Assembly (NCBI GenBank): GCA_964500965.1
Contig: CAZCQZ010000001.1
Span: 1 to 64,000 of the forward strand
Direction: 5' to 3'
DNA: 64,000 nucleotides
Source: JAISGQ01 sp964500965
Lineage (GTDB): Bacteria > Bacillota > Clostridia > Oscillospirales > Acutalibacteraceae
The position numbers were made by a program, and so were the translations under genes. Under the pieces are notes generated by a model. That model worked only from the letters and a program-made list of their open reading frames with translations. It was not told where the DNA came from and did not search any database. Below, one piece after another: positions 41,801-49,694 of the stretch (within the stretch, counting starts at the first letter, position 1; each line of letters begins with the position of its first letter).

Positions 41801-43211
41801 CAAAAGTGCCGAATCTATCAACAATTTCAAGTCCGCGCACTCTGACCGCACCGATTTCGGTTATACGGCAGTTTTCGGCATTCAGACCGGTGGTTTCAAG
41901 GTCAAAGGCTATAATGTCTCCCTCAATTGAACCGTTCGCACTGCCGTTCACAATTTTAATACTGTCATCTACAAAATAATCTTCGACACCGTAGATTATT
42001 TTAATCGGAGTATCGCTCTTTTTCAGCTTGTTGGCTGTATTCATGGCTTCGGGGAATGCCTGTGCCACACCGTGGTCGGTAATGGCAATTGCGGTGTGTC
42101 CCCACTTTGCCGCTCGCTCTATGAGCTTTGACGCCGGAGTGATTGCATCAAGGGCGGACATATTGGTGTGCATATGCAGTTCAACACGCTTGACTTCGCT
42201 GTTATCCATGCGCAGGCGTTCCTTTGCCAGCGCAATACAGCTTGCCATAAGGCAGTAGCTCTTGTCATAGCTGTCGTAGGCATATTCGCCCTGTACTATT
42301 ACTACCGCTCCGTCTTTTAAATCCTCCGCCTTTTCAACGTCCTTTTCACGCATGAACAGCTTCACCGTGTTGGACGATGTAAGGTCTGTAATATTAAATT
42401 TTACTATGTAGCTTTTTCCCGATTTCGTAAGCTTCGATTCAAATCCGAACACTCTGCCCCACACCGTTGCTCTGTGCTGCATGGGTTCAAGCTTTACAAG
42501 CTCGATTGCAGGCAATGCTTCGATTTTTCCGTAAATCAGCACCGGATTACTTATCTTATCCGGCAAGCCGTTGAGAAGATTTTCCACAGGCAGCGGTGCA
42601 TATCTGGTTTTACGCTGGGGAACTGCACGCTCTGTCTGCTGTACCGGTTTAGGCTGTACCGGCTTCGACTGTGCAGGCTCGTTCTCCCACGGTGGTGTTA
42701 TGTCAACCTCATGTTTGATTTCCGGCAGTTGGGCATTTTTATCGTAGGAAAGACTGAGCACTACCGGCAAGCCGAAATACTCCGCTACTGCATTTTCAAA
42801 TTTTTCATTGAATTTTTTGGCGTTAAGCAGCATAAGGCTGTCGGTTTTCAGCACCGCAGACACCACTTTACTGCTTTCGTCATAGCTCCACGAGCAATTG
42901 TAAAACGAGCCGTTTACTGTGGATATTGTCCTTTTCAGCTCTCCTATAAGACTATCAAGGACATCTACGGAAAAACATTCAGGGGTAAATTTCGGCTTTA
43001 TGTAAATCTCATCAAGCAGATAGCATGTCTTTATTACCGCCTCTGCTTTATGAAACTTTTCAAAATCTATAAACTGCGTTCCGCTGACATAAACCGTCAG
43101 CGATTTGAAATTATTACGTGGCTGAATTTCATCTATGCCGAGATTCGCAATTTCTGCAACCGACTTGTCCTCCGCGCACTCCGCAAATAGCTGTCCTAAT
43201 GTTTGTTTCAT
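38865..43211 (-). CDS. polC: DNA polymerase III alpha subunit, PolC type
   Basis: The 1448-residue replicative polymerase of Firmicutes. Domains in order: an N-terminal region, an OB fold (about 220-320, PVLIYGKIEALPAIEL), a PHP domain (VELHMHTNMSALDAIT) that is interrupted by a DEDD proofreading exonuclease (IAFDLETTGLNAENCRITEIGAV, HNAAFDMSFL, HHRAVDDAVALAYIL), then the polymerase core with GSRGSVGSSFVATM, a zinc-binding module (CPNCKW and CPKCGSD) and the catalytic QPDIDLNFSGEYQ. Full length and intact. A Pro/Gln-rich linker with repeated QPKPVQ lies at about 180-200. It is the last gene of the pyrH operon and ends at a terminator near 38800. Confidence 0.97.
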   Translation of the reverse strand: MKQTLGQLFAECAEDKSVAEIANLGIDEIQPRNNFKSLTVYVSGTQFIDFEKFHKAEAVIKTCYLLDEIYIKPKFTPECFSVDVLDSLIGELKRTISTVNGSFYNCSWSYDESSKVVSAVLKTDSLMLLNAKKFNEKFENAVAEYFGLPVVLSLSYDKNAQLPEIKHEVDITPPWENEPAQSKPVQPKPVQQTERAVPQRKTRYAPLPVENLLNGLPDKISNPVLIYGKIEALPAIELVKLEPMQHRATVWGRVFGFESKLTKSGKSYIVKFNITDLTSSNTVKLFMREKDVEKAEDLKDGAVVIVQGEYAYDSYDKSYCLMASCIALAKERLRMDNSEVKRVELHMHTNMSALDAITPASKLIERAAKWGHTAIAITDHGVAQAFPEAMNTANKLKKSDTPIKIIYGVEDYFVDDSIKIVNGSANGSIEGDIIAFDLETTGLNAENCRITEIGAVRVRGLEIVDRFGTFVNPETHIPSKITELTGITDEMIENAPKEAEAVKSFIDFCGETKILSAHNAAFDMSFLSAACKRCGYDCDFTSLDTLTLSRAMFPDIKNHKLDTVTSHLRLPSFNHHRAVDDAVALAYILIEELRRMRDDHKVENIAQLNTAITDRPIKSFESYHQIILVKNKVGLKNLYKLISQANLHDFYKRPRTRRSMIEKLREGLIIGSACEAGELFKAVAMGASHERLVEIASFYDYLEIQPIGNNMFMVRNGEVPDVETLQEFNRTICRLGDELNKPVVATCDVHFMEPEDEVFRRVLMSSFEDGDQQAPLYLRTTEEMLAEFEYLGKDKAYEVVVTNTNLIADMVEEVSPIPPGVYPPRIEGSDENLRNISRTRAREIYGDPLPEYVNERLERELDSIINNGFSVMYMTAQMLVADSEAHGYLVGSRGSVGSSFVATMSGISEVNPLAPHYVCPNCKWSEFFIEDPNVGSGFDLPPKKCPKCGSDTKRDGHEIPFETFLGFYGDKQPDIDLNFSGEYQSCAHKYTEEIFGAENVFKAGTIGTVAEKTAYGYVLKYAEERGLTLPAAEIERLKNGCTGIKRTTSQHPGGMVVVPREYEIYDFCPIAHPADKTDVDIVTTHFDFHSIHDTILKLDILGHDNPTIYHYLEEYTGIPVMEVTMSDPEVMSLFTSTEALGVTPEDIESETGTFSLPEVGTSFVRQMLIDTQPKTFADLLQVSGLSHGTDVYLGNAKDLIEQGICTISEVIGTRDNIMVYLIQKGVEKGLAFKIMEIVRKGNAKKLLTDEMVQIMKDNNVPDWYIDSCFKIKYMFPKAHAAAYMIATLRLGWYKVHMKEAYYAAYFTARPDDFDADSAVAGRAAVRAKMKEIVAKGKAASDKETKTYAVLQIINEAQARGVKFLNIDLEKSSSYKFLVEEEGIRLPFSVLDGVGLNAAKQLEEARSEAMFSTREDMQKRSGVTKAVIAALDVAGALTDLPESDQISFI

Positions 43212-43223
43212 ATGCTTCCCTTT

Positions 43224-44273
43224 CTACAATTTGTCAACTTCCTCAAGCAGCGCGGACAACGCCTGTTCCTCGCTGACCTTTCGGATTACTTCCCCTTTTT
43301 TGAATATAACCGCACAGCCGTCGCCGCCTGCAAGTCCTATATCCGCTTCTCTTGCTTCACCGGGTCCGTTAACAACGCACCCCATAACGGCAACCTTTAT
43401 ATTTTTTTCGACCCCTCTTAGTGCTTCCTCAACCTTTCCGGCTAACCCTACAAGGTCGATTCTTGTTCTGCCGCAGGTGGGACAGGAAACAAACTGAACG
43501 CCCTCTCTGCGCAATCCCAATGCGGACAAAATATCCTTTGCGGCATATATTTCTTCCACCGGGTCGGCTGTGAGCGAAACTCTTATGGTGTCTCCGATTC
43601 CCTCGGAAAGCAACGTGCCGATTCCGACAGCGGATTTTATGATTCCCATTCTTGTCGTACCGGCTTCGGTCACTCCGAGATGCAGCGGATAGCTGCATTT
43701 TTCACTCATAAGGCGGTATGCTTCAATGGTAGTCTGAACATCGGAGGATTTCAGCGAAACCACAATATCGTGAAAATCGTACTTTTCAAGCAGTCTTACA
43801 TGATACAGCGCGCTTTCACACAAAGCTTCCGCAGTGGGTGAGCCGTATTTTGCAAGTATGCTTTTTTCCACCGAACCGCTGTTAACTCCTATTCTTATAG
43901 GCACGCTGTTAGCTTTGCATTTGTCAACTACCTGCTTTACTCTATCCTCTCCCCCGATATTTCCGGGGTTAATACGCACCTTGTCTACCCCTGCATCAAC
44001 ACAGGCAAGGGCAAGTCTGTAATCAAAATGAATATCTGCCACAACAGGAATGGTAAGAGCCTTTTTCAGTGCACTTATAAGAGCTACGGCGTCTTTATCC
44101 GGCACTGCGGCACGCACGATTTCACAGCCTGCCTTTTCCAGCGCGACCGCTTGCGCAACACTGCCCTCTATGTCATACGACGGCTTGTTTAACATGGACT
44201 GAACAAGTACAGGCAAACCGCTTCCGATTTGCCTGTCGCCGATACTTATTCTGTCAGTGATTTTTCTTGTCAT
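43224..44273 (-). CDS. ispG: 4-hydroxy-3-methylbut-2-enyl diphosphate synthase IspG
   Basis: A 349-residue Fe-S enzyme of the MEP isoprenoid pathway that converts MEcPP to HMBPP. The N-terminal TIM barrel has QSMLNKPSYDIEGSVAQA and VADIHFDYRLALA with DKVRINPGNIG. The C-terminal domain carries the cluster ligands in VSCPTCGRTRIDL and MGCVVNGPGEA. It lies 12 bases after rseP and 12 before polC. In Bacillus, proS occupies the gap between rasP and polC; here ispG does, which with dxr in the same operon groups two isoprenoid steps. Confidence 0.96.
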   Translation of the reverse strand: MTRKITDRISIGDRQIGSGLPVLVQSMLNKPSYDIEGSVAQAVALEKAGCEIVRAAVPDKDAVALISALKKALTIPVVADIHFDYRLALACVDAGVDKVRINPGNIGGEDRVKQVVDKCKANSVPIRIGVNSGSVEKSILAKYGSPTAEALCESALYHVRLLEKYDFHDIVVSLKSSDVQTTIEAYRLMSEKCSYPLHLGVTEAGTTRMGIIKSAVGIGTLLSEGIGDTIRVSLTADPVEEIYAAKDILSALGLRREGVQFVSCPTCGRTRIDLVGLAGKVEEALRGVEKNIKVAVMGCVVNGPGEAREADIGLAGGDGCAVIFKKGEVIRKVSEEQALSALLEEVDKL

Positions 44274-44285
44274 TTTAATCAGTCC

Positions 44286-45473
44286 TTATCCTGAACAGCC
44301 AATAAGCTTTACTATATCGTTAAAGGTTACAAAAATCATAAGTGCAAACAGCAGCATTAAACCTACGAAGTGTACAATAGATTCATACTTTGCCGGAACA
44401 GGCTTGCGAATTATCATCTCTACAAGGATAAATACCAGTCTGCCGCCGTCAAGCGCCGGCACCGGCAGAAGATTGAACAAGCCCAGATTTACCGCTATAA
44501 GAGCCATTACCCTCATGATACTCACAAAAGCGGAAACAAAATTCGTCCACGCGGAAGCACCCTCGGTCATGGAGCTTTCCGCAACCTGACCGATTGTATC
44601 AACAATACCGACAGGACCTGACATATCTTTCATGCTGAAATCGCCGGTTATCAGCTTCCAAAGACTCATGTACACAACTCTGCACATCGAAACGGTTTCC
44701 GCTCCGGTAGATGTCAGAACATTGCCTGCATTTTTCTTTTCACCGACAATAATAAAATCCTGTATAATGGTTTCGTTTTCTCGCAGTGTTCCGTCGGTAT
44801 ATTCTATATCCGTAACGCTCATTGCAGTGGCGAAAATGTCGGTATATGAGGTGTCCGCAAGTGCCGGGCTTACCCTCTCACTGGTATTGAAACGCATATC
44901 AATATCTATTTTTTCGCCGTCACGGATAACGGTAAAGGTCACATCGCTGCTGTTGGCAAAAGCAATTCCGTAATAGATGTCCGACGCGCACCAGGTGCGG
45001 TAGCCGTCTACGGCATAGACCTCGTCACCTGCCATAAGTCCGCTTGCTTCCGCCGCCGAATAGGAATTTTCGCTAAAGCCCCATATCTCGGTTGTTCCGA
45101 TGAGATTGTTGCCACCCGGAATATTTATGCTTTGAACAATCAGCATGAAAACAAGCCCGAGAATAATATTGAAAATACCTCCTGCGGCTACAATGATAAA
45201 CTTCTGCCAGGGCTTTTTATTGCAGAAAGCTCTTTCGTCTCCGCTTTCTTCGTCCTCTCCCTCCATGGCGCAAAATCCGCCTATCGGGAAAAGTCTTACA
45301 GTGTAAAGAGTTTCCTTGCCCTGTTTTTTAAACAGCTTCGGTCCCATGCCTATGGCAAACTCATTTACCTTTACTCCGAACATTTTAGCGGTTATAAAGT
45401 GACCGAATTCATGGACAATAACCACCAAAAGGAACAGAAGAATTGCTGCTATGATTATCAGTGCTGTTGTCAA
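44286..45473 (-). CDS. rseP: Site-2 protease RseP/RasP (intramembrane zinc metalloprotease)
   Basis: A 395-residue membrane protease that cuts anti-sigma factors and signal-peptide remnants inside the membrane. The zinc site HEFGH lies in the first helix (VVIVHEFGHFITAKMFGV), followed by VNEFAIGMGPKLFKK. A PDZ domain spans about residues 120-240 (SGLMAGDEVYAVDGYRT), and the second catalytic motif is NLLPVPALDGGRL near the C-terminus. The TTG at 45473 follows GGAGATGATTAACCT. One PDZ domain as in Gram-positive RasP. It sits between dxr and ispG in the conserved operon. Confidence 0.95.
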   Translation of the reverse strand: MTTALIIIAAILLFLLVVIVHEFGHFITAKMFGVKVNEFAIGMGPKLFKKQGKETLYTVRLFPIGGFCAMEGEDEESGDERAFCNKKPWQKFIIVAAGGIFNIILGLVFMLIVQSINIPGGNNLIGTTEIWGFSENSYSAAEASGLMAGDEVYAVDGYRTWCASDIYYGIAFANSSDVTFTVIRDGEKIDIDMRFNTSERVSPALADTSYTDIFATAMSVTDIEYTDGTLRENETIIQDFIIVGEKKNAGNVLTSTGAETVSMCRVVYMSLWKLITGDFSMKDMSGPVGIVDTIGQVAESSMTEGASAWTNFVSAFVSIMRVMALIAVNLGLFNLLPVPALDGGRLVFILVEMIIRKPVPAKYESIVHFVGLMLLFALMIFVTFNDIVKLIGCSG

Positions 45474-45488
45474 AGGTTAATCATCTCC

Positions 45489-46646
45489 TTATTTTGCGGC
45501 GTAAACATATTCCTTTGCCGCTCTGTCGGTTTCCAATATATCCGAAAGTGTGCAGGCACCCGGCTTATACAGCGTAAGTGCCTCCTCCACCAGCTCGCCT
45601 ATTCTCAAAAATCCGATTTCACCTTTCAGAAATCTTGCAACGGCGGCTTCATTTGCGCCGTTTGCCGCCGCACATGCCGTTCCGCCCATTGCAAACGCTT
45701 TTTTGCAGAGAGGCAAGCATCTGAAAGTATCTGTATCAGGCTCAAAAAAGGTCATTTTGCCGAGTTTGAACAAATCAAGCTCACCTGCCGGTGACGGATA
45801 ACGCTCCGGATAGGTCAGCGCATACTGAATGGGAATGGTCATATCAGGCAGTCCGAGCTGAGCGATAACGCTGTTATCCTCAAATTCCACCGCCGAATGA
45901 ATTATGCTTTCTCTGTGAACGATTACCTCGATTTTATCAAGAGATACGCCGAAAAGCCACGCCGCCTCGATAACCTCAAGACCTTTATTCATCAGGGTTG
46001 CGGAGTCAACGGTAATCTTTGCGCCCATGCTCCAGTTAGGGTGCTTCAATGCCTGCTCTGCCGTCATACCTGCCAGTTCCTCTCTTTTTTTGCCGAAGAA
46101 AGGTCCGCCCGAAGCGGTAAGCAGTATCTTTTTTATTCCGCCGTTTGTCGGCTTGCCCTGCAAGCACTGGAAAATTGCGGAATGTTCGCTGTCAACAGGC
46201 AAAATGGGAACGCCGTTTTTTGCCGCGGAATCCATTACAATACTGCCGCCTGCAACAAGAGTTTCCTTGTTTGCCAGCGCAAGCTTCTTTTTGCTCTCGA
46301 TTGCCGCAAGGGTTGGTGTAAGTCCCACCATGCCCACAACGGAATTGAGCACTGTATCCGCGCTTTCAAGGCTCGCCGCCTCAATTAGTCCCTCCATACC
46401 CGTAAGCACTCTTGTATCGGTGTCGGCAATGGCGGTTTTAAGCAGTGCCGCCGCCTTTTCATCAACTGCAACGGCAACCTGCGGCTTGAATTTTCGCACC
46501 TGCTCCTCCAACAGCTTTACGTTGCTGTGAGCGGCAAGAGCTACAACGGGAGCTGAAATCATTTCGGCTACTCTCAGTGCCTGTGTTCCTATTGAGCCGG
46601 TAGAGCCTAAAATCGACAGCGTTTCTCTTTTCTTTTCCATTATCAT
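45489..46646 (-). CDS. dxr: 1-deoxy-D-xylulose 5-phosphate reductoisomerase
   Basis: A 385-residue NADPH-dependent enzyme of the MEP pathway that makes 2-C-methylerythritol 4-phosphate. LSILGSTGSIGTQALRV binds NADPH, ALANKETLVAGG and PVDSEHSAIFQCL hold the active site, and the C-terminal domain contains FKLGKMTFFEPD. The start at 46646 overlaps the cdsA stop (ATGA) and has GGTGG four bases upstream; an ATG two codons later (46640) is the only real alternative. A longer frame to 46685 lies inside cdsA and is rejected. Confidence 0.95.
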   Translation of the reverse strand: MIMEKKRETLSILGSTGSIGTQALRVAEMISAPVVALAAHSNVKLLEEQVRKFKPQVAVAVDEKAAALLKTAIADTDTRVLTGMEGLIEAASLESADTVLNSVVGMVGLTPTLAAIESKKKLALANKETLVAGGSIVMDSAAKNGVPILPVDSEHSAIFQCLQGKPTNGGIKKILLTASGGPFFGKKREELAGMTAEQALKHPNWSMGAKITVDSATLMNKGLEVIEAAWLFGVSLDKIEVIVHRESIIHSAVEFEDNSVIAQLGLPDMTIPIQYALTYPERYPSPAGELDLFKLGKMTFFEPDTDTFRCLPLCKKAFAMGGTACAAANGANEAAVARFLKGEIGFLRIGELVEEALTLYKPGACTLSDILETDRAAKEYVYAAK

Positions 46647-47503
46647 ACAGCCACCAGTACAGGCAGATATTTTGTAAGTATGCACACAAAGGGCGCAACA
46701 AATATAAAGCTGTCAAAACGGTCAAGTATTCCGCCGTGACCGGGAATAATATTTCCGTAATCCTTGACATCGTAGGTTCTCTTGACCACCGAAAAGGAAA
46801 GGTCACCTATCATAGATATTATGCTGCAAACTGCGGTCAATATAATCAGATTGGTTGCATTTACTCTGTAGCCTTTTACTATTCCGGAAACGGAAACGCA
46901 AAGATAAGCAATCGCCCATGTAAGACCTACACATACTATCACTCCGCCGATTGCGCCCTCAATCGTTTTCTTGGGGCTTATTCTCGGTGCCAGCTTGTGT
47001 TTGCCGAAAAGCGTTCCCGCAAAATACGCTCCCGTATCGGTAAGCCATGAGCAAAGCATACAGAATACCAGCATGGAAATGCCGTATGTTCCTGCATTTC
47101 CCGGCTCGCAGATATAATACATATATATTGCGCTGTACATGGAAAAGGTTATTGTCGCGGTCATCATCAGCGACATTGCAATCTGAGATACCTCAACCTT
47201 TTCGTATTTACCCAGTGCGCACAAAAACATTACAGCCACATACAAAAGCGACGCAAGAATTATGACGGAAAGCCTGTCACTCATTAAGAATGTTAGCTCT
47301 ATCACTGCGGTATAGATAAAACACGCAATTGAAATCGTGGGGTTTTTAAGAGTGCCCACTGCATTTAAGCCCTCATATACCGCCAAAAGAGCTACTGCGG
47401 CAAGGGCAAAACAAAGTATACCTGTTTCAAATATAAGGCTTGCGGCTACTATTCCGGCAAGCAAGGCTATGCCTACAGCGGCGGATATTATTCTTGTTTT
47501 CAT
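46643..47503 (-). CDS. cdsA: Phosphatidate cytidylyltransferase CdsA
   Basis: A 286-residue polytopic enzyme that makes CDP-diacylglycerol from phosphatidic acid and CTP. The C-terminal signature is present: GDLSFSVVKRTYDVKDYGNI, then PGHGGILDRFDSFIF, with RISPKKTIEGAIGG before it. About eight membrane spans. It begins directly after the uppS stop codon (TAAATG) with AGGAG in front, and overlaps dxr by four bases. Confidence 0.95.
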   Translation of the reverse strand: MKTRIISAAVGIALLAGIVAASLIFETGILCFALAAVALLAVYEGLNAVGTLKNPTISIACFIYTAVIELTFLMSDRLSVIILASLLYVAVMFLCALGKYEKVEVSQIAMSLMMTATITFSMYSAIYMYYICEPGNAGTYGISMLVFCMLCSWLTDTGAYFAGTLFGKHKLAPRISPKKTIEGAIGGVIVCVGLTWAIAYLCVSVSGIVKGYRVNATNLIILTAVCSIISMIGDLSFSVVKRTYDVKDYGNIIPGHGGILDRFDSFIFVAPFVCILTKYLPVLVAV

Positions 47504-48229
47504 TTACACTCCTCCAAAACGCCTTTTTCTGCCTGAAAAAATATCTATCGCCCTTTCAAGGTCTTTGGTTGAAAAATCAGGCCACAGTATTTCGTCAAAA
47601 AACACATATTCGGAATATGCCGACTGCCATACCATAAAGTTGGAAGTTCTGTATTCTCCGCTTGGTCTGATTATGAGGTCGGGGTCAGGCTGAAAAGCCG
47701 TGTATAAACTGTCACTTATCAGCTTTTCCGTTATATCCTCAGCTTTAACGCCGCTTTCGACCAGCTTCTTTACGGCTGCGGCAATTTCCGCTCTGCCGCC
47801 GTAATTTATGGCAATGTTCAGCACCAGTCCGGTTTTGTCCGACGACAGTTCCTCCGCTTCCGCCATAAGCTCCTGAAGCTTTGAATCCAAAACGCTCCTG
47901 TCACCGATAAAGCGCGTTCTTATGTTTTCCTCACGAAAATCGCGCAATGATTCCACAAGATAATCATAGAGCAGCTTCATCAGCGCATCGACCTCGTCCT
48001 TGGGACGGTTCCAGTTTTCGGTGGAAAATGCATAAACCGTAAGATATTTTATGCCGATTTCATTGCAGTACCGCGTTATTGTTCGGAAATTATTCGCACC
48101 CTCGCGGTGTCCCGCCATTCGAGGAAGTCCGCGTTTCTGCGCCCATCTGCCGTTCCCGTCCATTATTATCCCGATGTGTTCCGGCAAATGTCGTTCCGCT
48201 TTGGAATTTTTCTTTTTGTTTTTGAACAA
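47504..48229 (-). CDS. uppS: Undecaprenyl diphosphate synthase (cis-prenyltransferase)
   Basis: A 241-residue enzyme that builds the C55 lipid carrier used for peptidoglycan and wall polymers. The family signature HIGIIMDGNGRWAQKRG (with the catalytic Asp) is followed by GHREGANNFRTI, STENWNRP, and LIIRPSGEYRTSNFMVWQSAYSE. The TTG start has GGAGGAG about nine bases upstream. It feeds the polymer genes elsewhere in the window as a lipid donor. A hairpin lies between this gene and frr. Confidence 0.95.
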   Translation of the reverse strand: MFKNKKKNSKAERHLPEHIGIIMDGNGRWAQKRGLPRMAGHREGANNFRTITRYCNEIGIKYLTVYAFSTENWNRPKDEVDALMKLLYDYLVESLRDFREENIRTRFIGDRSVLDSKLQELMAEAEELSSDKTGLVLNIAINYGGRAEIAAAVKKLVESGVKAEDITEKLISDSLYTAFQPDPDLIIRPSGEYRTSNFMVWQSAYSEYVFFDEILWPDFSTKDLERAIDIFSGRKRRFGGV

Positions 48230-48269
48230 GCAAATGCTCCTCCCTGTCCGGCTGAAACACTAACGCAAT

Positions 48270-48291
48270 ACCGTGAGCAAAAGCTCACGGT
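48270..48291. promoter_or_regulatory. Hairpin between frr and uppS
   Basis: ACCGTGAGC and GCTCACGGT (9-bp stem, AAAA loop), extended by GCAAT/ATTGC outside. No T-tract follows on the minus strand, so it is more likely a weak attenuator or an mRNA-processing site inside the operon than a full terminator. Confidence 0.5.
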
Positions 48292-48308
48292 AATTATTGC
48301 TTTTAGCC

Positions 48309-48863
48309 TTAGATTTCCATAATCTCCGCTTCTTTGTCCGCTGCAAGGACATCTATCTGCTTGATAAATTTGTCGGTCAGCTCCTGAGTTTTCTTTTCGG
48401 CATTTTTAAGGTCGTCTTCGGTTATTACCGATTCCTTTTTCATTGCCTTGAGCTTATCTATCGCATCGCGGCGAATCGAACGGATTGCAACCTTGCTGTC
48501 CTCACCCATTTTCTTAATGTCCTTTGCCAAATCACGTCTGCGCTCCTCGGTAAGGGGAGGGAATGTAAGCCTGATAACACGTCCGTCGTTCTGCGGATTT
48601 ATGCCGATGTCGGAAACATTGATAGCCTTTTCGATATTTCTGAGCACAGAGGCATCATAGGGCTGAATGCAAAGCACTCTGGCTTCCGCAACGCTTATGG
48701 AAGCAAGCTGATTTATCGGTGTCTCCGTTCCGTAATACTCAACGGTAATCTTATCAAGCACGGCAGGATTTGCTCTGCCTGCACGAACGCCCTTGTAATC
48801 GGAAACAAGGACATTAACGGTCTTATTCATTTTTTCCTCTGTTGTCTTAAATACTGTCTCCAT
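48309..48863 (-). CDS. frr: Ribosome recycling factor
   Basis: A 184-residue translation factor that, with EF-G, splits post-termination ribosomes. It has the three-helix bundle sequence with VSDYKGVRAGRANPAVLDKI near the start, PYDASVLRNIEKAI in the beta domain, and LTEERRRDLAKDIKKMGEDSKVAIRSIRRDA (given here as LTEERRRDLAKD and VAIRSIRRDA). Full length. The ATG follows AAAGGAGAATAACAA. It lies 33 bases after pyrH. Confidence 0.97.
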   Translation of the reverse strand: METVFKTTEEKMNKTVNVLVSDYKGVRAGRANPAVLDKITVEYYGTETPINQLASISVAEARVLCIQPYDASVLRNIEKAINVSDIGINPQNDGRVIRLTFPPLTEERRRDLAKDIKKMGEDSKVAIRSIRRDAIDKLKAMKKESVITEDDLKNAEKKTQELTDKFIKQIDVLAADKEAEIMEI

Positions 48864-48896
48864 TTGTTATTCTCCTTTTCATATGTATTATTTTGT

Positions 48897-49607
48897 TCAG
48901 TCGGCACAGACTACTGTTCCTATTCCGTCTCCGCATACTGCGGCTATGAGGTTTTCCGGCTTTTGCATATCAAAAACCATTATCGGGGTTTTGTTATCTC
49001 TGCAAAGTGCCGCTGCCGCACCGTCCATGACCTTCAGTCCCTTTTCGAGAACCTCATCATAAGTGATTCTGTCATACTTCACGGCATTCTCGTAAACATG
49101 GGGGTCTTTGTCATACACGCCGTCAACAACCGAGGCTTTCAATATTATTTCCGCGCCGATTTCCGCCGCTCTCAGTGCTGCGGCAGTATCGGTTGAAAAG
49201 AACGGATTGCCCGTTCCGCACCCGAAGATAACAACTCTGCCCTTATCAAGATGTCTGACGGCTTTATTTCTTATAAACGGCTCTGCAACACTGGGCATGG
49301 AAAGTGCGGTCTGAACTCTTGTGCAAACGCCTTTCTGCTCCAGCGCATCGGAAACAGCCAGCGCATTCATGGCGGTAGCCAGCATTCCGATATGGTCTGC
49401 CTTTATCCTGTCCATTTCTCCGGAGCTTCTGCCTCTCCAGAAATTGCCGCCTCCGACAACAATGCCTACCTCAACACCCAGGTCAACAACCTCCTTGATT
49501 GCCGAACAGATTTCAGAGATAGCCTCCTCGTCAAAGCCGAATTTCTTATCTCCTGCCAGCGCCTCACCGCTGAGTTTAAGCAGTACGCGCTTATATTTTG
49601 CCTGCAT
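48897..49607 (-). CDS. pyrH: UMP kinase
   Basis: A 236-residue amino-acid-kinase-fold enzyme that phosphorylates UMP. RVLLKLSGEALAG, GVEVGIVVGGGNFWRGR, DHIGMLATAMNALA, and VFGCGTGNPFFSTDTAAALRA are diagnostic. The ATG at 49607 is preferred because GGAG lies upstream at the right distance, three codons after an open TTG-like extension. In many Firmicutes rpsB and tsf precede pyrH; here a degenerate DegT-family gene stands 88 bases upstream instead. Confidence 0.96.
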   Translation of the reverse strand: MQAKYKRVLLKLSGEALAGDKKFGFDEEAISEICSAIKEVVDLGVEVGIVVGGGNFWRGRSSGEMDRIKADHIGMLATAMNALAVSDALEQKGVCTRVQTALSMPSVAEPFIRNKAVRHLDKGRVVIFGCGTGNPFFSTDTAAALRAAEIGAEIILKASVVDGVYDKDPHVYENAVKYDRITYDEVLEKGLKVMDGAAAALCRDNKTPIMVFDMQKPENLIAAVCGDGIGTVVCAD

Positions 49608-49694
49608 ACAAATCACTCCATGGTCGTTATTAAGTTTATTTTACTAAAAATCCGGCTCGTTGTAAAGCTATAACATTCATTTCTTTGTAAATTT

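Noticed and set aside
42474..43190. 238-codon plus-strand frame opposite the polC N-terminus
   Set aside because: Antisense shadow; polC is intact and conserved over this stretch.
48297..49196. 299-codon plus-strand frame across frr and pyrH
   Set aside because: Both antisense genes are essential and conserved; the product looks like random Cys/Tyr-rich sequence.
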